Shown here one piece after another: positions 5,437-10,736 of a stretch of 10,736 bases of DNA. A program made the translations under genes and the position numbers. Numbering within the stretch: position 1 is the first letter of the stretch; every line of letters begins with the position of its first letter. The notes beneath the pieces are model-generated. The model did no database searches. It saw nothing but the letters and a program-made list of their open reading frames with translations, and was not told the origin of the DNA. The DNA comes from Gammaproteobacteria bacterium RBG_16_37_9 (GTDB taxonomy: Bacteria > Pseudomonadota > Gammaproteobacteria > UBA9339), in NCBI GenBank assembly GCA_001801345.1, contig MGXJ01000046.1, positions 1 through 10,736 of the forward strand, given 5' to 3'.

Positions 5437-6507
5437 TTATTTTTTGTTAGGGGCAAGATCTAGCTTGAGAATTTTACCTAATTTGGTAATCACATACATA
5501 GTATTATCAGTTATAGTAAAATCAACAATGCCATCGAAACTTGAATCGTTCGAATCTGGATCCAGGATTGAATCACTGAGTTTTTTCCAATCCGCCGATG
5601 ACCCATCATCAAAATAAATTTCGCTTGTGTCGGTTAAGGCATACATAACGCCATCTGTAGAATGTAAAGCAATTACTTCGTATTGTAGAGGATTTTTGTA
5701 GGACGAAGTTGGCGTGGTTTCATTGGGAACTGCTATTTCGATTTTACGAAGATCTGTATACATTGAAACATATAAGGATTGGTTAGATGTGCCCAAGTGG
5801 TTAATAATGCTATTAAAACTGCCAAATAATTCCCAATTAGATGGGCCATCATTAAGGTTTTTATAATAGATGTTAATTTGGTTGGCATAGCGACGCGATA
5901 AATATAAGTTATTATCAATTGGCTGCAAAGCAAACGTTTTTCCTTTAGGTAACCCTGCGGTGCTAAATTCCTTCCATGGATTATCATTGGCAACATCCTT
6001 TTCAAAAAGCTTTCCACTAGAAGTGCTTGCCCATAGCGTCTTGTCATCTGAATATAATAGCTGCACATACCCATTTTCTAATCCATCTTTAATAGATATC
6101 CATTTTGCTGCGTTAGAAGTTATATCGAGTTTATAAACTTCTGTTCCGATGAATGCGTATAAAATACTGCCAGCCCCAACTGAAAGGTAATAAGCAAAGT
6201 CTTTCGTTTTTAACCCAGTATCCACTGCTTCGGCAATGCTATTGCTAGTATTGATATCGATTTTCCAAACTTTTGATATGCCAGCTTTGTTTACTGCTGA
6301 AATATATAAGGCCTTGCCAATCGAAAGCATATTTCGTACTTCACGTATGTTTTGTAAATCAGTATCTATGGGGATCCAGTCATCATGGGAATAATATCTA
6401 TGTGCATGACAAGATTGTGTGAAAAATAATATCAACAATAAAAATATAGCGGCTATGATTGGTTGTAATTGCTTTTTGATAGAACATCCACTGTTCAAAG
6501 TATTCAT
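5437..6507 (-). CDS. Exported protein of unknown function, predicted seven-bladed beta-propeller
   Basis: I do not recognise a specific family. The 356-residue product begins with a basic N-region (KK at 11-12) and a hydrophobic stretch (about 17-30, IIAAIFLLLILFFT) followed by QSCHAHRYY, so it is exported. Cleavage after CHA by signal peptidase I is plausible; QSC is a poor lipobox, so a lipoprotein is possible but less likely. After that, a short pattern with aliphatic-L/M-Y/W-hydrophobic, then about ten residues later K-hydrophobic-x-hydrophobic, recurs seven times, near residues 67, 116, 158, 200, 245, 288 and 337. Spacing of 42-49 residues and seven copies fit a seven-bladed beta-propeller, often a binding or sensor domain. 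The start at 6507 is supported by AGGAG (6514-6518, minus strand) 6 nt upstream. It lies downstream of radC but 133 bp away with its own likely promoter. No catalytic residues can be assigned. Confidence 0.7.
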   Translation of the reverse strand: MNTLNSGCSIKKQLQPIIAAIFLLLILFFTQSCHAHRYYSHDDWIPIDTDLQNIREVRNMLSIGKALYISAVNKAGISKVWKIDINTSNSIAEAVDTGLKTKDFAYYLSVGAGSILYAFIGTEVYKLDITSNAAKWISIKDGLENGYVQLLYSDDKTLWASTSSGKLFEKDVANDNPWKEFSTAGLPKGKTFALQPIDNNLYLSRRYANQINIYYKNLNDGPSNWELFGSFNSIINHLGTSNQSLYVSMYTDLRKIEIAVPNETTPTSSYKNPLQYEVIALHSTDGVMYALTDTSEIYFDDGSSADWKKLSDSILDPDSNDSSFDGIVDFTITDNTMYVITKLGKILKLDLAPNKK

Positions 6508-6565
6508 AAAACACTCCTGTGTTATATGTGATAGAGGGTTTTGCAGTTAAAGCACGATACAAATA

Positions 6566-6588
6566 GAGCATTGATGCTCATTATTCTA
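6566..6588 (-). promoter_or_regulatory. Possible promoter -10 and palindromic operator for the propeller gene
   Basis: On the minus strand a TAGAAT hexamer (6583-6588) is followed immediately by the near-perfect palindrome GAGCAT-CA-ATGCTC (6566-6579), about where transcription would start. The -35 is weak. The 14-bp inverted repeat placed at +1 would suit a repressor site or a 5' mRNA hairpin. Modest support only. Confidence 0.35.
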
Positions 6589-6640
6589 CCAGATTTGGTT
6601 GATTTAATTAAGCGTCAAATATCCAATATAACTAGTTGAT

Positions 6641-7315
6641 TTAAATAGCCGTTTTTTTGATCAAAGAAACATAGGTATTGCTGCCAATAATAATATGGTC
6701 TAACACCTTAATGTCTAAAGGACGCAAAATTTTAGTAAGAGTATTAGTAAGATGTTTATCTTGAGGACTGGGAATTGGTGTGCCAGAAGGATGATTGTGA
6801 GCAAAAATTACCGAAGAAGCATTATATTGTAAAGCAATTTTGACAATTTCACGGGGATAGATGGTGGTGCTATTAATGGTGCCATAAAAAAGTTCTTCAT
6901 AATGGACTACTCGATTTTGATTGTTTAAAAACAAACAAGCAAAGATTTCCCGTTCAGATCTTCGTAGTTTTGAGGTTAAATAAAGATAAGCTGATTCAGC
7001 ATTATCAATAATGTTAGTGTTGATGAGTTGTTCTCCCAAATAACGACGCGAGATTTCTAAAGATGCTTGTAAAAGTGCATATTTTGCTTTGCCGATACCA
7101 GGTGAGTTACAGATCTGTTTTTCGTTTGCATCAAATATATTACGTATTCCACCAAAATGATTGAGTAATGAATAAGCCAAATCAATTGCAGTTTTGCCTT
7201 TTATCCCACTGTTTATAAAAATTGCGAGTAATTCTGCGTCGGATAGGTTTTGAGCACCTTTGGCCAAAAGTTTTTCACGAGGACGTTCTGTGGGCGACCA
7301 GTTGCTTATGGGCAT
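6641..7315 (-). CDS. radC: RadC family protein (JAB1/MPN metalloprotease-like domain)
   Basis: The 224-residue product is a standard RadC. Residues 1-90 hold the N-terminal UPF0758-type region, with RPREKLLAKGAQNLSDAELLAI near the start and a helix-hairpin-helix-like NSPGIGKAKYALL (70-82). The C-terminal JAB1/MPN domain has the zinc motif HNHPSG with H173 and H175, and D186 in SPQDKHL, giving the expected HxH...D arrangement; E141 precedes it. RadC was long linked to DNA repair, but that role is doubtful and its true function remains unclear. In many gammaproteobacteria radC lies divergent from coaBC-dut-algC; here it is divergent from dut directly, with coaBC absent. There is no Shine-Dalgarno before ATG 7315; a -10-like TACAAT lies 11 nt upstream, so the mRNA may be almost leaderless. 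The family call is secure. Confidence 0.95.
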   Translation of the reverse strand: MPISNWSPTERPREKLLAKGAQNLSDAELLAIFINSGIKGKTAIDLAYSLLNHFGGIRNIFDANEKQICNSPGIGKAKYALLQASLEISRRYLGEQLINTNIIDNAESAYLYLTSKLRRSEREIFACLFLNNQNRVVHYEELFYGTINSTTIYPREIVKIALQYNASSVIFAHNHPSGTPIPSPQDKHLTNTLTKILRPLDIKVLDHIIIGSNTYVSLIKKTAI

Positions 7316-7326
7316 GGTTATAGTTT

Positions 7327-7332
7327 ATTGTA
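7327..7332 (-). promoter_or_regulatory. Candidate radC -10 box
   Basis: TACAAT on the minus strand ends 11 nt before the radC ATG. No convincing -35 lies 16-18 bp upstream. The layout (-10, 11 nt ending in ACC, ATG) is the same as at dut, which supports it and implies a leader of only about 4-5 nt. Confidence 0.4.
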
Positions 7333-7369
7333 GCCAAGCAAGGTGGCAATACCGTATAATCATGGATAT

Positions 7370-7420
7370 GTCATCCCTCGTGCTAAACACAAGGGCAAGC
7401 CCTCGGGCGAAGACCCGAGG
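7370..7420. repeat. Dispersed palindromic repeat module, with hairpin at 7401-7420
   Basis: Positions 7370-7409 match 9541-9580 in the same orientation at 32 of 40 bases without gaps, so this is a dispersed module. Its right part forms CCTCGGG-CGAAGA-CCCGAGG (7401-7420), whose reverse complement is the hairpin at 7482-7501 and in the block after algC. This is the first element in the 355-bp gene-free stretch from 7316 to 7671. The stretch otherwise holds a palindromic element (7433-7509), 24-bp tandem repeats (7501-7572), a decayed fourth copy to about 7606, and the dut promoter. Confidence 0.8.
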
Positions 7421-7432
7421 ATTTTCCTGCTT

Positions 7433-7509
7433 ACTGTCATCCTCGTGCTTGACACGAGGATCTAGCATATCGTGTCAAGATCCTCGGGTCTTCGCCCGAG
7501 GATGACAGT
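7433..7509. repeat. MITE-like palindromic element with 13-bp terminal inverted repeats
   Basis: ACTGTCATCCTCG at 7433-7445 is exactly repeated in inverted form at 7497-7509. Inside, two hairpins can form, ATCCTCGTG/CACGAGGAT (7439-7461) and ATCCTCGGG/CCCGAGGAT (7480-7503). A competing stem CTTGACACG/CGTGTCAAG (7448-7456 with 7471-7479) is also possible, so two alternative folds exist. There is no coding capacity; if mobile, it would need a transposase supplied elsewhere. A flanking target duplication is not evident. Confidence 0.75.
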
Positions 7510-7572
7510 TAAAAAGCGCCCGAAGATGACAATTAAAAAGCGCCAGAGGATGACAGTTAAAAAGCGCCCGAG
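7501..7572 (+). repeat. Three tandem 24-bp repeats
   Basis: Units at 7501-7524, 7525-7548 and 7549-7572 follow the pattern GATGAC(A)RTTAAAAAGCGCC then four more bases, differing at only a few positions. A decayed fourth copy begins at 7573 and repeats the CCCGAGGAT motif. The second unit is present exactly, in inverted orientation, at 9573-9596. As 24 is a multiple of three, one frame reads as an eight-residue basic repeat (MTVKKRPR-like), but this is probably accidental. Confidence 0.85.
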
Positions 7573-7631
7573 GATGACATGTGTGCCCGAGGATTATATG
7601 TGCGCCTTGTATTATGCCAAAATACTTGGTT

Positions 7632-7660
7632 TTGAAAGAACTCTAATAAAACCGTATAAT
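7632..7660 (+). promoter_or_regulatory. Strong sigma70-type promoter for dut-algC
   Basis: TTGAAA (7632-7637) and a perfect TATAAT (7655-7660) are separated by exactly 17 bp. The start codon of dut begins 11 nt after the -10 box, so transcription should begin about 4-5 nt before the ATG, giving a nearly leaderless mRNA. Confidence 0.75.
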
Positions 7661-7671
7661 AAAATTAGACC

Positions 7672-8127
7672 ATGATCAACATTCAACTAAAAATATTAGA
7701 TAAGCGAATTGGGACTGTTTATCCTTTGCCCCATTATGCCACTGACGGTTCTGCGGGCTTGGATTTACGAGCTTGCATTGATAATGACCTAGTGCTTAAA
7801 CCGGGGGGAGTCGAATTAATTCCTTCAGGGATCGCTATTTATATGGCAGATCACGGTTATACTGCTATGATTCTTCCTAGATCCGGCATGGGGCATAAGC
7901 ACGGAATTGTTCTTGGTAATTTAGTTGGTTTGATTGACTCTGATTATCAGGGTCAAATTATGATATCTTGTTGGAATCGTGGTAGCGAAACGTTTACTAT
8001 TGTGCCGGGTGAGCGCATTGCACAGTTAATTATTGTGCCAGTATTGCATGCTAATTTTGATGTTGTATCTGATTTTGTAACATCTGGGCGCGGTGATGGT
8101 GGTTTTGGACATACGGGGAGAAATTAA
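7672..8127 (+). CDS. dut: Deoxyuridine 5'-triphosphate nucleotidohydrolase (dUTPase)
   Basis: Dut hydrolyses dUTP to dUMP and pyrophosphate, keeping uracil out of DNA and supplying dUMP for thymidylate synthesis. The 151-residue product is the normal homotrimeric type. All five family motifs are present in order: DGSAGLDLRA (25-34), PRSGMG (69-74), GNLVGLIDSDYQG (82-94, catalytic aspartate D91), GERIAQLI (113-120) and RGDGGFGHTG (140-149). Much of the sequence, such as LVGLIDSDYQGQIMIS, is very close to E. coli Dut, which supports a gammaproteobacterial host. A strong promoter sits immediately upstream and no Shine-Dalgarno is present, so initiation is probably on a leaderless or nearly leaderless message. 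algC follows after a single base, with its ribosome binding site inside the end of dut. The usual upstream partner coaBC is missing. Secure. Confidence 0.97.
   Translation: MINIQLKILDKRIGTVYPLPHYATDGSAGLDLRACIDNDLVLKPGGVELIPSGIAIYMADHGYTAMILPRSGMGHKHGIVLGNLVGLIDSDYQGQIMISCWNRGSETFTIVPGERIAQLIIVPVLHANFDVVSDFVTSGRGDGGFGHTGRN
8115..8120 (+). promoter_or_regulatory. Ribosome binding site that fixes the algC start
   Basis: GGGGAG, lying within the last codons of dut, is 8 nt before ATG 8129. It favours this ATG over the in-frame one at 8093, which would lie deep in dut and add 12 residues not matching the family. Confidence 0.75.
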
Positions 8128-8128
8128 T

Positions 8129-9523
8129 ATGGTCGATTATAAAATTGTTGATTCTATATCTGAAGAAATTTTTCGTGCTTATGATATTCGGGGCATTGTT
8201 CCAGAAACTTTCAACAAAGATAATATTTATACCATTGGGGTAGCAATTGGCAGCGAGGCTTTGTCGCGCGGTCAAAACACTGTTGCTGTGGGACGCGATG
8301 GTAGAATATCTGGTCCAGAGTTACTGCAAGCATTAATAGCTGGAATTTTGGCAACAGGTTGTAACATAGTCAATATTGATGAAGTTACTACGCCGATTTT
8401 ATATTACGCAGCTGCTATTATGGAATCGCATTCTGGAGTTATGTTAAGTGGCAGCCACAATCCGCCAAATTATAATGGAATTAAAATCGTTATTGGCGGG
8501 GAAACTTTATATGGTGAGGCCATTCAAAAATTACATAACCGTATCGTTAAAAAAGACTTTAAATTTGGTTCTGGTAAGGCTAGTCAAATTGAGATTATCG
8601 ATGATTACTTACAAAGAGTCACAGGTGATGTTAAGTTGGCACGACCATTAAAAGTAATCATCGATTGTGGTAACGGTGTTGGTGGTTTGGTTGCACCTAA
8701 ATTATTTCGGATGCTTGGATGTGAAGTAACTGAACTTTATTGTGAAGTTGATGGCAATTTTCCGCATCATCAACCAGATCCTTCTGTGCCAAAAAATTTA
8801 GAGGAGTTAGTGGAATTAGTTAAAGCCAAGAAAGCAGATGTTGGTTTAGCATTTGATGGTGATGCTGATCGCGTTGGTGTAGTTACTGAAAAGGGAGAAA
8901 TAATCGCGGCTGATCGTTTGCTGATGTTATTTGCTATAGATTTTTTAACGCGACATCCTGGAATGACGATTACTTTTGATGTGAAATGCACTAAACATTT
9001 GGCAGAACAAATTACCAAGCATGGCGGAGTTCCGCTTATGTATAAAACCGGACATTCATTGATTAAATCTAAAATGCAGGAGTTGGGGGCATTGCTTGCT
9101 GGTGAACTTAGTGGTCATATGTTTATTAAAGAGAGATGGTTTGGCTTTGATGATGGTATTTATGTAGCAGCTAGGTTTCTTGAGATGCTAACCAAAGATA
9201 AGAAAAGTTGTAGCGAAGTTTTTGCTCAGTTGCCAGATAGTATTAATACCCCAGAATTAAAGGTGCAGATTGCAGAATCACAGAAGTTTGCTTTTATAGA
9301 AAAATTAATAAAAGAGGCCAAATTTCCTGGAGGCAAAATCATCACTATTGATGGTTTAAGAGTCGACTATGATAATGGTTTTGGTTTGATTCGAGCTTCA
9401 AATACTACGCCGTATTTGACCATGCGATTTGAAGGTGATACTAAAGCCGATCTTGAAAAAATTCAGAATATTTTTAAAGAACAGTTGTTGAAGCTTGATC
9501 CGAAATTGCAGTTGCCGATTTAA
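8129..9523 (+). CDS. algC: Phosphomannomutase/phosphoglucomutase (AlgC type)
   Basis: This alpha-D-phosphohexomutase interconverts 6-phospho and 1-phospho forms of mannose and glucose, feeding nucleotide sugars for LPS, capsule or other polysaccharides in the cytoplasm. From ATG 8129 the product has 464 residues, the normal length for Pseudomonas AlgC. Landmarks are IFRAYDIRG (14-22), the phosphoserine loop SGSHNPPNYNG (107-117, S109), the magnesium loop DGDADR (243-248), the sugar-binding loop GELSGH (325-330) and the C-terminal phosphate-binding RASNTTP (422-428). All four domains appear complete. The phosphoserine loop reads SGSHNPP where TASHNPP is common, a conservative variation. It is cotranscribed with dut (1-bp gap). 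The same dut-algC order occurs in Pseudomonas and Coxiella. Which sugar it handles in vivo cannot be told from sequence. Secure at family level. Confidence 0.95.
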   Translation: MVDYKIVDSISEEIFRAYDIRGIVPETFNKDNIYTIGVAIGSEALSRGQNTVAVGRDGRISGPELLQALIAGILATGCNIVNIDEVTTPILYYAAAIMESHSGVMLSGSHNPPNYNGIKIVIGGETLYGEAIQKLHNRIVKKDFKFGSGKASQIEIIDDYLQRVTGDVKLARPLKVIIDCGNGVGGLVAPKLFRMLGCEVTELYCEVDGNFPHHQPDPSVPKNLEELVELVKAKKADVGLAFDGDADRVGVVTEKGEIIAADRLLMLFAIDFLTRHPGMTITFDVKCTKHLAEQITKHGGVPLMYKTGHSLIKSKMQELGALLAGELSGHMFIKERWFGFDDGIYVAARFLEMLTKDKKSCSEVFAQLPDSINTPELKVQIAESQKFAFIEKLIKEAKFPGGKIITIDGLRVDYDNGFGLIRASNTTPYLTMRFEGDTKADLEKIQNIFKEQLLKLDPKLQLPI

Positions 9524-9540
9524 ATGGGTTTTTATAACGT

Positions 9541-9621
9541 GTCATCCCTAATGTTAAACACGATGGCAAGTTCTCTGGCGCTTTTTAATTGTCATCCTCG
9601 GGTCTTCGCCCGAGGATGACA
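9541..9621. repeat. Second mosaic palindromic repeat block, between algC and ychF
   Basis: Positions 9541-9580 resemble 7370-7409 (32 of 40). Positions 9573-9596 are an exact inverted copy of the 24-bp unit at 7525-7548. Then TGTCATCCTCGGG-TCTTCG-CCCGAGGATGACA (9590-9621) makes a perfect 13-bp stem. The rest of the spacer to 9692 holds further GATGAC fragments (9635-9640 and 9658-9663). The block could end the algC transcript, but no T-run follows. It shares modules with the block upstream of dut, so repeats flank the dut-algC operon. Confidence 0.85.
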
Positions 9622-9692
9622 GGTCAAGCCCGAAGATGACAAAATAGTGTGTAGTAAGGATGACCTGCTTTTTATTTACGAGAAAAAATCAT

Positions 9693-10736
9693 ATGGGTTT
9701 TAAATGTGGAATTGTTGGCTTACCAAATGTAGGCAAATCTACGGTTTTTAATGCTCTAACTAAAGCAAAAGTTGCTGCGGCAAATTATCCGTTTTGCACT
9801 ATCGATCCCAATGTTGGGGTAGTGCCAGTGCCAGATGTTCGCTTAAAAAAACTATCTGCAATTGCCAATCCTAAAAAAATAGTGCCAACGATCGTAGAAT
9901 TTGTGGATATCGCTGGTTTAGTCAAAGGAGCGGCACAAGGCGAGGGTTTAGGAAATAAATTTTTAGCTAACATTCGTGAAACTCAAGCAATAGCACATGT
10001 TGTGAGATGTTTTAATGATACGGAAGTGATTCATGTTGCAGGCAAAGTCGATCCTGTAACGGATATTGAAATTATAAATACAGAGTTGATTTTGGCAGAC
10101 TTAGATACAGTAGAAAAAGCCCTGCACAAGACTGCCAAAGGCGTAAAAAGCGGTGATAAAGAAGCGGCTTCTGATAATGCAATTCTTGAAAAAGTTAGAG
10201 AAGCTTTAGATAAAGGGATTTCGGCGCGTTCTTGTGGTGTTGATTATAATTCTAAAGCACTACAACATCTTCATTTGTTAACCGTAAAGCCAGTGCTTTA
10301 TATTGCAAATGTTGATGAAAAAAGTATGCAAAATAATCCGCTTCTTGATGCGGTAAGGGAGCTTGCTAAAAAAGAAAACGCAGTAGTAGTGCCAATTTGC
10401 GCTACTATTGAATCTGAAATTGCCGAGCTTAATGATGATGAAAAAGATGAATTTTTGGCAGATCTTGGTTTGGTCGAGCCGGGTCTTGATCGAGTTATTC
10501 ATGCTGGTTATGATTTGCTGGGGTTACAGACATTTTTCACTGTGGGGCCAAAAGAGGTGCACGCCTGGACAGTAGATAAAGGGGCAAAGGCACCACAAGC
10601 CGCCGGTGTAATTCATACTGATTTTGAACGCGGTTTTATTTGTGTTGAAATCATCGCTTATGATGATTACATAAAATATAGTGGTGAGCATGGTGCTCGT
10701 GAAGCAGGAAAACTGCGGCTTGAAGGTAGAGACTAT
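9693..10736 (+). CDS. ychF: Ribosome-binding ATPase YchF/OLA1 (3' end outside the window)
   Basis: YchF is an Obg-family P-loop ATPase that binds ribosomes and dampens the oxidative-stress response in E. coli. The 348 codons visible run from ATG 9693 to the window edge without a stop; the family is about 363 residues, so about 15 are missing. The Walker A/G1 motif is GLPNVGKST (9-17), G3 is DIAGL (72-76), and the G4 position is NVDE (206-209) where GTPases have NKxD, the change that makes YchF prefer ATP. A coiled-coil-like insert (about 125-200) and a C-terminal TGS domain (from about 275, LQTFFTVGPKEVHAWTV) follow. In many gammaproteobacteria ychF is downstream of pth; here a repeat block precedes it. 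No strong Shine-Dalgarno is visible. Secure. Confidence 0.97.
   Translation, partial: MGFKCGIVGLPNVGKSTVFNALTKAKVAAANYPFCTIDPNVGVVPVPDVRLKKLSAIANPKKIVPTIVEFVDIAGLVKGAAQGEGLGNKFLANIRETQAIAHVVRCFNDTEVIHVAGKVDPVTDIEIINTELILADLDTVEKALHKTAKGVKSGDKEAASDNAILEKVREALDKGISARSCGVDYNSKALQHLHLLTVKPVLYIANVDEKSMQNNPLLDAVRELAKKENAVVVPICATIESEIAELNDDEKDEFLADLGLVEPGLDRVIHAGYDLLGLQTFFTVGPKEVHAWTVDKGAKAPQAAGVIHTDFERGFICVEIIAYDDYIKYSGEHGAREAGKLRLEGRDY

Noticed and set aside
7370..7606. CRISPR array
   Set aside because: The 24-bp repeats are directly adjacent, without unique spacers, and are embedded in palindromic elements; no cas genes are present.
7472..7675. A 67-codon frame encoding a basic eight-residue repeat (MTVKKRPR type) whose stop overlaps the dut ATG as ATGA
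   Set aside because: It is made of the palindromic and 24-bp tandem repeats, has no Shine-Dalgarno, and the dut promoter lies within it. The reading frame stays open mainly because the repeat length is a multiple of three.
8093..8128. Upstream in-frame ATG giving a 476-residue AlgC
   Set aside because: It would overlap dut by 35 bases and the extra residues do not match the family; the GGGGAG site supports ATG 8129.

Overview
The window looks like an AT-rich gammaproteobacterial chromosome. RecJ, FtnA-type ferritin, Dut and the AlgC-type phosphomannomutase all read as gammaproteobacterial versions, and radC next to dut-algC is a familiar gammaproteobacterial neighbourhood. The AT-rich codons, the missing usual neighbours (coaBC, pth, dsbC) and the clutter of short palindromic repeats between genes suggest a reduced or host-associated lineage, perhaps near Legionellales/Coxiellaceae. 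That placement is an inference from memory of protein families and not a computed phylogeny.

Layout. Positions 1-573 hold a toxin-antitoxin patch: the C-terminus of a VapC-like PIN toxin, a severely shortened HigB-like toxin and an intact HigA-like antitoxin. Positions 588-3226 hold recJ and an overlapping M55 D-aminopeptidase gene; recJ is preceded by a near-consensus -35 box and two tandem copies of an 18-bp operator-like motif spaced 31 bp apart. Positions 3238-5360 hold a palindromic repeat, a bacterial ferritin, a hairpin-rich spacer and a HydG-type radical SAM protein with both expected cysteine motifs but no other hydrogenase gene in view. On the minus strand lie radC (6641-7315) and, downstream of it, an unrecognised exported protein (5437-6507) that I read as a seven-bladed beta-propeller. 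From 7316 to 7671 there is no gene: this is a block of palindromic and 24-bp tandem repeats ending in a strong dut promoter. dut and algC (7672-9523) form a two-gene operon, followed by a second repeat block that shares modules with the first, and then ychF, which runs off the window about 15 codons short of its usual end.

How the genes work together. Most are housekeeping genes: recJ and radC (DNA repair), dut (dUTP removal), algC (hexose-phosphate isomerisation for surface polysaccharide) and ychF (ribosome-associated ATPase). Ferritin and HydG both concern iron, and HydG hints at anaerobic hydrogen metabolism encoded elsewhere, or at an orphan role. radC and dut each have a -10 box exactly 11 nt from the start codon and no Shine-Dalgarno, suggesting almost leaderless mRNAs. 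The most unusual non-coding signals are the tandem operator before recJ, the mosaic repeats flanking dut-algC, and the structured spacer before hydG. I see no CRISPR array, tRNA, rRNA or clear defence system.
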